The notes below the pieces were generated by a model. It did no database searches and was not told the origin of the DNA. It saw only the letters and a program-made list of their open reading frames with translations. A program made the translations under genes and the position numbers. DNA of 64,000 nt from Dactylorhiza incarnata (taxonomy: Eukaryota > Streptophyta > Magnoliopsida > Asparagales > Orchidaceae). This document shows, one piece after another, positions 49,659-60,052 of the stretch. The stretch is from assembly GCA_033032865.1 (NCBI GenBank), contig JAWHQI010000202.1:1922001-1986000 (forward strand), given 5' to 3'. The first letter of the stretch is position 1; the number at the start of each line of letters is the position of its first letter.

Positions 49659-52207
49659 TTAATGTACCTTAGGACCCCAACTGACTTTGGGTCCTAGGTT
49701 CATGTTAACACCATAGGGAATATTCCTAGAGAGGGCTGGTTTGGCTTGAGGTTCAGTCCTTGCCTTTGTCACATTGGGGTTGTGCCAACAATCAATTGCA
49801 AAGTGTCCCACCTTGCCACAGCACCAACAATCATGAATATTGTATCTCCTTTTCTGAACAGTTTTTTGAATTGGTACAGCACTTTGTACATGTTCAGCAG
49901 AAGAGATATCAGCATTCTTCCTATTTCTTTTAGCAATAATCTGACTGAAGGATAATCTGTGGATAGTCTTGCTGCTCTTTGTCCTGATGGCCTCAGTTTG
50001 CATTGACTTGGCAGTCATACAAGATCTGATTGAATCAGACACTGGGCAGCATGACTTGTCAACAGATTTGACAGCAGTCTTGCTTTTTGCTGAAGCAGAT
50101 TTGGAAGAGCTTGCTTCCATGTTCTTGACTGAGGGTGCTGAGACACCAAACACAAATGGTCCAGGTTGGACCATTTTTATTTCCTCATGTGGAGCTTTCA
50201 TTGCACTCAATCCCATGCCCTTTCTATTTCCATAGCTGTGAGCATTCTTGCTCAAGTTATAGGAACTTCCATTTAGTAAGTGACCATGAATACTTTCTTG
50301 GTCATACTTGTTTGAGGGCATCAAGACCTTCACAAAGGAGGTCTTAGATTCTTTTGAGTTCTTGACCTTTCCCTTAGTGTTGCTAGTAGCTGCCTCTTTG
50401 TTGAAACCAACACCTCTCCTGCCATGTGAGTTGAAGGTGTCAATAATAGGCATCACTGTCTTGGGCTTGGAGAAATTAGCCACTAGCATCCTCTCCTTGA
50501 GGAGCTTTTCTTCAAGATCCTTGATGATCTTGTTCTTGTGACTTATGGTGCCCACATGGATCATTGACATTCCCCTTAGCTTGCCAATCTCATTGCTCAT
50601 TAGAGCTAGCTGGGTAGCATGCTCAATGCACTCAGATTTTGATTGCTTTAGTGAAGTAATTTCTTGGGCTTGCCTCTTGGCTAGCTTTTTGCTCTTTTTC
50701 AGAGCTTCCAGGAGTGCACCATATTCATCAATCAATTGATTGACATCCTCCTCAGAATATGATTCACCTCCAACTTTAGATGGAGGAGATTCAGATTCTG
50801 GATTTTTTTCATAATCAGAAGAAGAAGAAATGCAGTGTATCAATACCTGCTCATGTTCTGAATTGTTGTGGCTGTCCTCATCTTCAGTTATAGCCATCAG
50901 CCCATGGTCATCTAGAGTGACCTCATCCTCCTCTTCATCACTATCTGAATGTGATAGAGGGGCCCTGATTCCTATCCTGGTAGCAGGATAGTCTTCTTCC
51001 TCCTGATCAGCAAACAGCCCCAAGTAGGCTTCCTCCTCACCATCTGAATCTGAAGATGAAGATTCAGACTCACTCCAACTCTTGCTTTTCTTAGCTAGGA
51101 AGGATTTTTCTCCCTTCCTCTCCTTCTGGTGATGAGGCTTCTTGTCACCTCTTTCCTTTCTCTTGACTGGACAGTCAGCAATGACATGGGCTTACTACAG
51201 CAGTAGCAAATTATGTTAGTTGAAACATGTTTACTAGTTTTAGAGTCATACCTGTCCCCTTTGGGATGTTGCCTCTCAGATCTATAATGATCCTTCTTGG
51301 GATGAGAAGAGGAGGAAGGTTTGTTCTTCCATTGTTTCCTCTTGATCATCTTCTTGAACTGCCTTGTGAAGGCAGCAAACTCCTCATCAGAAGAGGAGCT
51401 GTCAGATTTGCTGCTCTCAGATTTCTCAGATTCAGCAGCCTTCCTTGGAGGTGACTTCCCTTTAGCCTTGTTCTTCTTAGAGCTTTCAGCTTTGAGAGCA
51501 ACAGATCTCTCCCTTGTGTGAGCCCTGGAGGAAGAGTCCTCCTCCTTTCTTGCAGAAAGCTGCATCTCATATGAGAGCAGTTTCCCAAACAATGTATGGG
51601 TGGGGGTTTCTCCAAGTCTTGCCCCTTCCCTGATTGCACAGATTTTAGTGTCCCATTCTCTAGTTAGAGATCTATGGAACTTATCATTGAGTTCATAATC
51701 TGTGAACACCCTTCCATAGGTTCTTAGTTCATTTACAATCCTAAAGAACCTTTCATAGCACATGGAGATATTCTCCTGGCCCAGCTGTCTGAAGGCTTCA
51801 TACTCCTGATTGAGGTGTGACTTTCTATCATCCCTTACTTCAGCTGTTCCCTCCATATAGACAACCAATGTGTCCCACATTTCCTTGGCAGTTTTGCAGT
51901 GTACCAAGTTCTGAAATGTAGTGTCATCAATGGCATTTACTATTATGTTTTGGGCTCTCTTGTCCATAGTGTACAGTGCTATCTCATCATTGGTCAGTTC
52001 AGAAAATACCTTAAGTACTTTTCTAGTAGGGTCAATAGTGGAGACTTTCTCAAAGGTATAAGGACCATTTTTGACAGTCAAAAAGATCCTTGGGTCTGAT
52101 GCTTCCATGAATAGCCTTACCCTTTGCTTCCATATCCCAAAGTTTTCTTTGGAGCATATGGTCAACTTCATTGACCCCAACTCCTTCTTCATTGCACTGT
52201 TGGCCAT
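49659..52207 (-). pseudogene. gag: Long gag of element D with two zinc knuckles, one frameshift
   Basis: The first ORF 52207-51095 has the Copia gag entry (KENFGIWKQRVRLFMEAS) and capsid-like helices (TAKEMWDTLVVYMEGTAEVR). A K/S-rich linker leads to knuckle 1, CYCCSKP, where about 4 nt are missing compared with F (CYCCSKPGHVINYC), shifting the frame. The second ORF 51023-49659 (454 codons) has acidic DSDEEEDE stretches, a coiled coil (EALKKSKKLAKRQAQEITSL), knuckle 2 CWCCGKVGHFAIDCWHN and the end GPKVSWGPKVH-stop. A gag of about 800 residues with coiled coil and double knuckle is typical for Sireviruses. The start ATG is 81 nt inside the LTR edge. Confidence 0.9.
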
Positions 52208-52275
52208 TAGATTTCAGATTTGACTACTCCTGTATAGGATCTGATCAGACTGTTAAGTCTTTTTGATCAACCTCC

Positions 52276-52286
52276 CTCTGATACCA
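52276..52286 (-). other. Primer binding site of element D (tRNA-iMet)
   Basis: Minus strand TGGTATCAGAG, two bases from the LTR edge. Confidence 0.9.
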
Positions 52287-52288
52287 CT

Positions 52289-53649
52289 TGATAGTTTATA
52301 TAGGTGTAGTCAATAATACCTAGAGGGGGGGGGGGGGGGGGGGTGAATAGGTTCTACTTATTTTCTTTGTTTAAACCTAAGGTTTCTAGGTGCAGAAAAC
52401 ACAAGCACAGAAAACACACAAGGATGTATAAAGGTTCCTCAAGACAGGGTGTCTTGAGTAGTCCTCTTTCCCCCCTTCACCTTTCTAACAGTGTGTTAGA
52501 CAAGGCCACAAACTCCAAACTCGGCTCCTTGAGCTTACACCACAAGTTCCTCAGAACTTCTCAAATCAAGAGTGATCCTACCTCAGGCACAGCAGCCCTA
52601 CACTCAGGCTCAACAACCCTACACCTCAGGCTCAGCAGCCCTACACCTCAGGCTCAACAGCCCTACACCTCAGGCTCAACAGCCCTACACCTCAGGATCA
52701 ACAACACTACAGCTCAGAGTTATGAACTCCTACCACTCAGAAATCCCACATATTTCCTACCTCAGACCTATCAAGAAGTCCTACCACTCAAGCTGTCAAC
52801 ACAGCTTTACACACAGGCTCAACAACCTTTCACTCAGGCAACAATGCCTTATAAAGATATAATAGAGTTTGAGTTGAACACAGAGGACAAAAGATTTACT
52901 CTTAGGTCTTCTGAATCCTTTCTTCAGATCTGAAAACAATAGCTTCAGATTTGTATCCCCTTGATCTTCTCCTTCAGCAAAGCAGAAGATCAACTTGCCC
53001 ATCTTGAGTTTGTACAGGAAGAGCTAACTAATCTCCCTTAGAAGATTAACTTCAGCTGCAGAGAACGACTTCAACTGGCTGAATCGCGAATGCTCGATTG
53101 CGGCGTGTAACAAAAGCTTCTCAATAGAATAGTACTTCTTGATGTGCCCTAACATCTTCTTTTATACCCCCAGAAGGCTTCAACGGCTATATCGATCCTC
53201 CTGACACAGTATGGGGCTGATTGGACTTGCTTTTCCCTCTCAAATGTCATTTGCGCCAAAAGCAGATCCCGTCAAAACATTTGGATCTATCTCAGCAGTT
53301 GGGCTGAGACAGCATCTAGTCTCAGCGGTTGGGCTGAGAGGCTTCCAGTCTCAGCGGCAGCTCCAGTTCCCTTCTCAGCGGTTGCTCCAGTCTTCTTCTC
53401 AGTGGATCCACTGAGACGGCTCCTCGTCTCAGCGGTTCTGGCCCATCGTCTCAGCGGTTATGCTGAGACAGATCTTCATCTCCTTGTGGATGATTTCTTC
53501 TTATCTAAGGCCATGTTTGGCCCTTCCTTTTGAGTCACCTGTGCCTGTATATCCTTCACAAGTATAGCTTTGTTAAATACAATATGTCCTTAGCATTAAG
53601 AGTGATGCCTCTTCAAATCAAGGTTATATTGAGGACAATATACCCAACA
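52289..53649 (-). repeat. 5' LTR of element D
   Basis: Plus-strand ends are TGATAGTTTATATAGGTG and TATACCCAACA. TATA at 53160-53166 (minus). CTCAGCGG...CTGAG motif field at 53285-53470. 22-bp repeats at about 52588-52715. G run at 52326-52343. Confidence 0.94.
53160..53166 (-). promoter_or_regulatory. TATA box in the D 5' LTR
   Basis: Minus strand GGGTATAAAAGAAG, the core promoter of element D. Confidence 0.6.
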
Positions 53650-53730
53650 AACACAATGACAAACAAGATCAAATACAAGTAGGATTTGTTATTCTCAAAT
53701 CAAAGGGATGCGAAAAACCATGTTCCAACA
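53650..53730 (-). repeat. Right part of T LTR fragment J
   Basis: CAAGATCAAATACAAGTAGG...GGGATGCGAAAAACCATGTTCCAACA matches the U3 end of family T LTRs and joins 15965-16194 once element D is removed. Confidence 0.85.
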
Positions 53731-53907
53731 ACTACTTCATTTTGACGTTGCTTTGAGTAAAACCCTAGGGTACGACAAATCATCTTCAAAAAGCAACACC
53801 ACAGTTAGACTTAATTGTGCTTTCGAATTCTCTCCCTCTTGCTCTCCTGCTTTCTTGCTTTTCTACTCTTATCTTCTCTCTTCTTTGCAAGTATACACAA
53901 ACAATCA

Positions 53908-55290
53908 ATGGCCTCTAACAGAGACATCATTGAAGCAATTGACTTGGCTTTGGAGACATTGTTGTCCAAGTTTTCCTCTTTATAAATGGATTTTTCAGAA
54001 ACTACTATCAGAAATTATCTAAATAGCATCACACGTTGAGGAATATCTCCGCTCAGACGAAAGCAATCGAGAAGGAACTGCGATCGTCAGCATTGCCCAC
54101 TAAGATCTTTATATCCTTCTTCAACGATATAAAGAAGAGGGAGAAGGGTGACATCAGTCACCGAACTGATTCAGTTTATACTACTATTGAGCATCTTTAC
54201 TCCTCTTATGTCTCTGAAGGAGAACCGACAATCATTTCTCAACTCCTTCTTGCACCTTTACCATCTTCTCCAAACATATTCCCACCTGCAATCTAGGGGA
54301 GTCTTTAGTTCAGGGGGAGTCTAACCTTTTCTCAAATGATGATGATTATTGGATAGGTTTGAAAGAACCTTCATTATGGACTTAATCACTCATTATTGAG
54401 AACACATAAATGAAACCCATCTCTGAAGAATCAGCAACCCTATCTCTTGTTATGCTTATTCCTGCTCGTTCTCTGCTCCCTCTTGCTTCTGTTCTACCAG
54501 TTCCAACACCAGCTCCTAGACAAGTTCGAAGGGAAATGGGGGCATTCAGAAGAAGGAAATATGGAAGGCAAATACCTATCTGGGAGAGGTATTCTAAAGA
54601 ACAAAGAAAGTAGCACAAGAAGGATTCATCATATTATAAAACCTATAAGAAGATTCAAATGCCTGAAAACCAGATGAAAGTATATAATGATCCAGAGCTT
54701 GGCAAAGTCCTAGATGAAATCAGAGAAAGGGATATATATGAATATGATGCCTCTCAGAGAGAAATTAAGGAGAATAGAAGGAAGTTTATTGAAAGGCTCA
54801 AGAAAGGGAAAGATGTAGTGGAAGAAGAGCAGATCGAAGAAGCCATCAAAATTCAAGCAAATTATTTGATCCTTCAAAATATGCTACTAAGAATCGTCAA
54901 GCAAAAGTTCTGGAGGATAAAGGACAACTTCACAAAAGGGTTCTTGGATTTGATCAAAATGTAGCACATCAGCCATTTCAAAAGAAAAGAAGGATTGTTT
55001 TCAAAACAGCTCCAACTCCTGGCATCACACAATCAATCTTCATAGTGCTAGATCCGGAATAAAATGAGCTAGACTTTGATGAAAAAAATGAACTGACTCT
55101 TAAAATCATAAACCTTGGATTCAAGATAAATGTTGTCTATTCTGATGCAGAAACTGATATAGAAAAACTATACAAAGGGCATGATAGAATCTAGAAAAAT
55201 CCAGAGAAGATAAAACCTACTAATTTCAAGTACGTGGAAACAAAGTTCAGGAAAATTTATGAGATATCTACATTCCTTATTAAGAAAAAG
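53908..55290 (+). pseudogene. Unrecognised ORF series in element E
   Basis: I do not recognise these. A 25-codon ORF (53908-53985, MASNRDIIEAIDLALETLLS) ends TAA directly followed by an ATG (53986, MDFSETTIRNYLNSI). After a frame change near 54035 comes 54036-54296 (ISAQTKAIEKELRS, then FFNDIKKREKGD). Then 54410-54613 is basic and proline-rich. 54659-54964 is a charged helical ORF (MPENQMKVYNDPELGKVLDE, then IERLKKGKDVVEEEQIEEAI). A decayed tail in another frame reaches 55290. Several small ORFs in tandem could be pieces of one third-ORF (env-like) protein broken by frameshifts, or of a different element type. None carries a catalytic motif I can name. Confidence 0.4.
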
Positions 55291-55445
55291 TAGAATGCTT
55301 CTTTGGGTAACTCAATTTTGATGGACAAAATATTTATTAGTTCTTCATACAATCTTAGTTTATGATAATATCTTTTTAACATATGTTTTTATGTATATTC
55401 TTTCATTTTTAATATGTTGAAATCACTTAAGAGTCTATAAAATTT

Positions 55446-55500
55446 GTTAAGATAAATATGGCGAGATTGTTGGGAAAAACACCCTCCTGATTTACCTTAC
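55446..55500 (+). other. Weak inverted repeat at the PPT/U3 junction of E
   Basis: GTTAAGATAAAT (55446-55457) and ATTTACCTTAC (55490-55500) pair with one bulge and one G-U. They flank GGCGAGAT and the LTR start at 55468. Confidence 0.45.
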
Positions 55501-56018
55501 AAATTCTGTAAAAGTGATTTCATTTTCTAGGATTTATTACTCATATTGTATAGTGAGGGTAATATGGTATTTAGATGTCCTAGGATGTCATTTTCACCTT
55601 AGAGTGTCAAAGCCTAGTCAAATGGAAATCAACGACTAGTTGAGTTAAATCTGCGTCGAGAGGAATTCAACGCAACTTCGATTGAAAGCCGAAGTAACTT
55701 TGAATAGAAGTAAAGATAACTCAGATTGACAGCCAACGCTTCATTGGCAGTCGACGCAACATCGAATGATATTCAGCGCAGAAGTCAGAATTTGAAGTCA
55801 ACATTCTATGTCTCGATGGACACGTCAATAAGGAATCGACGCAACGTCGATAATAGAATTCAATTCAAAGCTGAGGTTTTCTGGAGCAGATCTCGACGTA
55901 GCTTCTAATGGAATTCAATGGTGCGTCGATATGAAGTCAGAAGGCATTCGACACAACGTCGAATACAGTACAAGAATGAATACTCCTTGGAATTGATTCA
56001 GAAAATTATAACAGACCA

Positions 56019-56029
56019 TATATATAAGG
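56019..56029 (+). promoter_or_regulatory. TATA box in the E LTR
   Basis: CATATATATAAGG following the palindrome field. Confidence 0.5.
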
Positions 56030-56599
56030 AAATTATTTGAATCCCAATAGGTCGCAATGGGATATAAAGAAAGAAATGCATTAGAGACTCATAAGTGATA
56101 TAATTGGAAGATATATTAAAAATATTGATGGGCTGTCAAAAGATATAGATGGAAAGCTACAATTCTCATTTTATACTTTCCAATTGAAGAGTCAAACAGA
56201 AGGGAAAGTAATTCGACAGAAGATTATATACACAAATATTTCAAATGGGATTAAAAAAGAGTCTGCTGCTCTCTCTCCCTCTCTGACTCTACCCGAAAGA
56301 TCTCTATATATCAGTTCTTCTTCGACAAGCTACAGAAAGCATCTTCTTCCTCCATCTCTGAAAGGAGCTAACCAAAGATACATAGATAAATCTGAAATAC
56401 TGGATCAGTGTTTATAATCCTTGCATCTTCTTCTAAGCAAGGAATCATCATCTGATAAAGGATCCAGAACACTTAGTGTCTAGAATCCTCAGTAACTACT
56501 GAAAGAGGATTCAAATCAGAAGATTACACTTCATGATCTTCTTCTTCTTACTCTAAATCTCATTTCTGTAAACTGAGTAACGAGCTTTAAGAATTCCTC

Positions 56600-56820
56600 T
56601 TCAAAAGATTCAGTCTTGGTTCAAGATCTCCTTATCAAAAGATCTGGTTTGGTTCAAGATCTTCTTATCAAAAGATTTGGTTTGGTCTTAAGACCCTCAT
56701 TATCAAAAGACTCAGTCTCTGGTTCTAAGAGTCTCCTTATTAAAAGACTCAGTGGTTCTAAGAGTCTTCTTATCAAAAGACTAAGTGGTTCTAAGAGTCT
56801 CCTTATCAAAAGACTTAGAC
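56600..56820 (+). repeat. 33-bp tandem repeat in the E LTR
   Basis: About seven imperfect copies of AGACTCAGTGGTTCTAAGAG + TCTTCTTATCAAA. Being a multiple of 3, it produces a spurious SKSLLIKRLSG-repeat ORF. Confidence 0.85.
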
Positions 56821-57066
56821 ACTGTGATAGTGTATTCCTACCAAGGTGGTAGAAGAGTGGACTACCCAGATTTTGGGGAACCACTATAACTTTTGTGTCT
56901 TCTGTGTTGTGAATTTTCTATGATTCACTCTTGTCCATTTTTATTATTCTGTGATTGTTTTAAGTTAGATTGGGATCTTGAATGCTTAAAAATTAGACTT
57001 AATTTTCTGTGCACTCTTATTAAAAAAATTTAAATCTTTATTCACCCCCCTCTAGAGAATTCTCAT

Positions 57067-58177
57067 GGGAGTTACTGCGCACTTTAAGACTAGATGGCGG
57101 ATAGGTAGATTTGTGGGGTGTAATGGGGATGATGAAGAGATTTCTTCAAACATTCAAGTAACTAAAGAGACATTTCTATAGAATTACGGCACATTTTGGT
57201 TCCAATTTTAGTGATGAAATGTTTAAACTGTAGAACAGATCGTTATTTTTGTGTCGACGACAATGAAAATCCCTGTGTTTGAAAAAAATTGATTACTGAA
57301 CAAGAATGAAAAGGTTTTGACTTTTAATATTATCATACTTTCATTTTTTGGTTTATTTATAACTCATATTTTATGAATTTTAGTCTGGGCTTTATGTTCA
57401 CCTTCGCTCACGGGAATCCCTCCACCCCCGGTAGCCCTGGAACACCGAAAGTACCTCAGATCCATTGTTGAAAACCCTGTGCAGGTCCCAACATCGACTT
57501 TTCTACAATCCTCTACACACCACAGAGGGGAAAAAATATTCCGTCAGCCTAACTCTAGGTATTTCGTTCAAATTATTTTTCTTACTCACAATTTTATAGA
57601 ATTGTCATAAAGAGTTGAGGAAGATGTTATCATTAGAATTTGGGTGCGCCCAATTTGGTTGTTGTGATTGCGCTTAAGTGTCAATTGACTTGATCTTTAA
57701 ACCAAGTTGTTGTAATGAGTTGTAGAGTTTCATTTGCAAATGTTCAAAGTCTGACACAGTTAACTAATGTACTTTCTTTTTATATCGATATATTAACCAT
57801 TTTGAAGCTCTTTAAACATAGAAAATGTCTATTTTATCATTAATTAGTTGATTGAATCGTCTAGAATTTTTCATAAAGAATAACCAAAATGCAGGTTTGA
57901 GCACACGTGAAATTCTTTATTGGCATTTCATTCCATATTTTGGCTCTTTTCGACACGACGGTAGCGGTCGTGAACGCGGTTGTTAAAAAACGTCGTTCGT
58001 AAATGCCCGACCTCACCTAAGGAACTTCATCCATTTTTTTGTTCAAAACTAATTTGTTTTCTTTGTGGCGATCATAACCACTATCATGTCAAACATACAT
58101 TTTATGATGGTGGCGTTTTGTTCAAACTCACCGGTGCAAAAAAGGTGTGCCAAACAGAGCCTTTACGTAATAGGAGT
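57067..58177. other. Unassigned sequence
   Basis: About 1.1 kb with no convincing ORF, LTR or motif. GGTGTGCCAAACAGAGCC at 58144-58161 resembles a common DNA-transposon/MITE terminus, but no partner end is clear. Confidence 0.4.
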
Positions 58178-58327
58178 TGATGGGATCCCTGAAAATAGAT
58201 CATTATCTGACTTCTAAATACAAATTTATCACGTCGAGTTAACTTAGTTGAATTGAGTTTCTTCTCTAGGGAATGGTGTTGGTTTGAGGGGCATTTTGGT
58301 CTTTTTTGGGTTGCCCTAATTTTCGCC

Positions 58328-58335
58328 TATAAATA
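58328..58335 (+). promoter_or_regulatory. TATA box in the K LTR
   Basis: CGCCTATAAATAAGAGGCG, itself flanked by the complementary CGCCT / AGGCG. Confidence 0.6.
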
Positions 58336-58529
58336 AGAGGCGTTAGGGTTTTCTTTTATTGTGTGGAGTTGTAAAATTGTATTAGCCCCTTTGTTTTCTC
58401 CCCCACCGGTGATAGTGCATAGCCCCTCCCCGTGGACGTAAGCGCTCCTCGCCGAACCACGTAAATTGCATCGTGTTCAATTGGTTGTGGTTGTGTGATT
58501 TTGTTTTCCGCATCGTTTCGCATAACAAG

Positions 58530-58547
58530 TGGTATCAGAGCCAGGTT
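58530..58547 (+). other. Primer binding site of element K (tRNA-iMet)
   Basis: TGGTATCAGAGCCAGGTT, an extended match to initiator tRNA-Met. Confidence 0.9.
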
Positions 58548-58709
58548 GCGGTGCGACTTTTGGTTTAGAGGCGGCGTGGTTCTCGGATTTTCAATCGGAA
58601 GAGGGCCGTTGTAGTTTGGATCTCCTTTCGTTTGGCGAAGGCTGCACTGTAGTTCTGGCAGTTTATTTTGGAGGAGGAAGCTGCAACAACGAAAAAAAAA
58701 GGTCCATTG

Positions 58710-60030
58710 TGTTAGTTTATAAAGGTTGTAGTCTAAATCACCTAGAGGGGGGGGGGGGGGGGGGGGGGGGTGAATAGGTCTCTTTTGATTTTTACTTGTT
58801 TTATTTAGATGTTTAAGATTATTCTAAACAAGTAATCAACCACACAGAAAGCACACAATCATTTATAGTGGTTCCCCAAGACAATGTGTCTATGGTTAGT
58901 CCACTTTCCCCCTTCACCCTTCTAACAGTATGTTAGACAGGGCCAACTCCTCCAATCTCAGCTCCATGAGCTTACAACTAAGGTCCCTCAGGATCTCTCA
59001 GGTTTTCCCAAACCCTACCTCAGGCACAGCAACCCTACCTCAGATCAGCCACTGATCCTACAATTCAAACCACAGCAGGTCCTACAATCTCAGGCTAACA
59101 AGCCCTACCTCAGAGGAATCAACCTCCTACAACTCAGGCAATAATGCCCTACAAACTCAGGTTGAACATCCTTACAAACTCATGCCTTCAGCCCTACAAA
59201 CTTAGGCAAAAGCCCTACAGTAAAAGTTTAGTTGAAGCTTACTATAGCAGACAGCAGAAGAAGTCCCCTGTAGTTCCTGCACACTTGGTGCTTCCTTGTA
59301 GCTGGAGATGATGATGTCAGCTACTCACTGATCTTCCTCTTCAGATGAGGGATGGAAGATCACCTTGCTCCTGGTAGAGGAGCTTTCTTTTTCTCTCTTC
59401 TTCTTCTTGCTTGTTTAGTGAGCAGCAGGAGAAAAACGAGAGCACTGCCGTCAATGGAATTGTAATTTCTTTTAGCACTCGACCAACCCATTTCCAAAGT
59501 GCCCTAACATCTTCTTTTATATATCCCCGACCTTCAACAGCTCTCATCCGTCCTTCTGAGAAGTATGGGAGAGACTGGTGGACCCCACACAGACATTCTG
59601 CAGCTTGCACCATGGGTAGAATTTGCAATCTGCGTTCGACGAACTCGCCATTCTGGGTTCGACGATCTTGCCCAACTCTGTGTTCGACAATCTTGCCCAA
59701 CTCTGTGTTCGACGAACTCGCCATACTCTGAGTTCGACGAACACGCCAAGTCTCAGTTGTTTCTTCCTATCTGTCTGCGTTTGACGAACTGCCTTCTGAG
59801 TTTGATGAACACGCCAAATCTCAGCGCTTGCTTCTATCTGTCTCTGCGTTCGACGAACTGCCTTCTGAGTTTGATTAAACAGCACATCTTTGAATCTATT
59901 CCAGTGTATGGAATATCATTTCCCTGTATTATACTTAGACAAAATAGAATGTATCAAATACAATATGTCATTAGCATTGTGAGTGATTCCTCTTCAAATC
60001 TAGGGAACATTGAGCTAAATATTCCCAAAA
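58710..60030 (-). repeat. 3' LTR of element F
   Basis: Plus-strand start TGTTAGTTTATAAAGGTTG and a G run at about 58746-58770. The end is CCCAAAA where D has CCCAACA. It carries GTTCGACGAACTCGCC-like repeats (59634-59870) and TATA at 59515-59524 (minus). Confidence 0.88.
59515..59524 (-). promoter_or_regulatory. TATA box in the F LTR
   Basis: Minus strand GGATATATAAAAGAAG, aligned with the D TATA. Confidence 0.55.
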
Positions 60031-60052
60031 ATCTCCCCCTATTTGAAGAAGG
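59989..60052 (-). other. Inverted repeat spanning the PPT/U3 junction of F
   Basis: CCTCTTCAAAT (59989-59999) is complementary to ATTTGAAGAAGG (60041-60052) with one bulge. An inner stem GGGAACATT / AAATATTCCC lies at the LTR tip. Confidence 0.72.
60031..60040 (-). other. Polypurine tract of element F
   Basis: Minus strand AGGGGGAGAT beside the LTR edge. Confidence 0.82.

Larger units (their letters stand above)
16195..53649 (-). mobile_element. Element D: Sirevirus-type Copia retrotransposon, split by Gypsy element G
   Basis: LTRs are 16195-17550 (3') and 52289-53649 (5'), flanked by the duplication AACAC (16190-16194 and 53650-53654). Without the insertion of G the element is about 10.6 kb. 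In transcription order it holds the priming site, a long gag with two zinc knuckles, protease, integrase, RNase H (RT missing), a third env-like ORF, iterated PPT-like runs, and the PPT. The large gag, third ORF and multiple PPTs are known hallmarks of the Sirevirus (SIRE1, Opie, Maximus) group. The reading frames join exactly across the Gypsy insertion. Confidence 0.93.
53731..57066 (+). mobile_element. Element E: plus-strand LTR element remnant of unknown family
   Basis: Its 3' end is seen: an AT-rich tract and GGCGAGAT before an LTR at 55468-57066 that ends near CACCCCCCTCTAGAGAATTC, the Sirevirus-type U5 mark. The left end is lost at fragment J. Interior ORFs are short and unrecognised. 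No gag, RT or integrase motif is visible. Confidence 0.6.
55468..57066 (+). repeat. 3' LTR of element E
   Basis: Starts TGTTGGGAAAAACACCC. U3 has a field of TCGACGCAACGTCGA-like quasi-palindromes (about 55645-55965), a TATA box at 56019-56029, a 33-bp repeat (56600-56820), and the U5 mark TTCACCCCCCTCTAGAG near 57040. The right edge is uncertain because no paired LTR is present. Confidence 0.65.
58178..58709 (+). mobile_element. Element K: short Copia LTR plus priming site and leader, truncated by F
   Basis: The LTR is about 58178-58527 (TGATGGGATCCC to CGCATAACA) with TATA at 58328-58335. It is followed by TGGTATCAGAGCCAGGTT at 58530-58547 and about 160 bp of leader before element F begins. 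LTR length and leader are typical of small-LTR plant Copia elements. Nothing else of K remains in the window up to 64000. Confidence 0.75.

Noticed and set aside
53908..54296. Endogenous pararetrovirus fragment suggested by tandem small ORFs with TAA-ATG coupling
   Set aside because: No movement protein, coat or RT motif is visible, and an LTR follows. The evidence is too thin to assign.
56616..56852. Repeat ORF with SKSLLIKRLSG units
   Set aside because: The 33-bp repeat in the E LTR is a multiple of three, so it stays open by chance.
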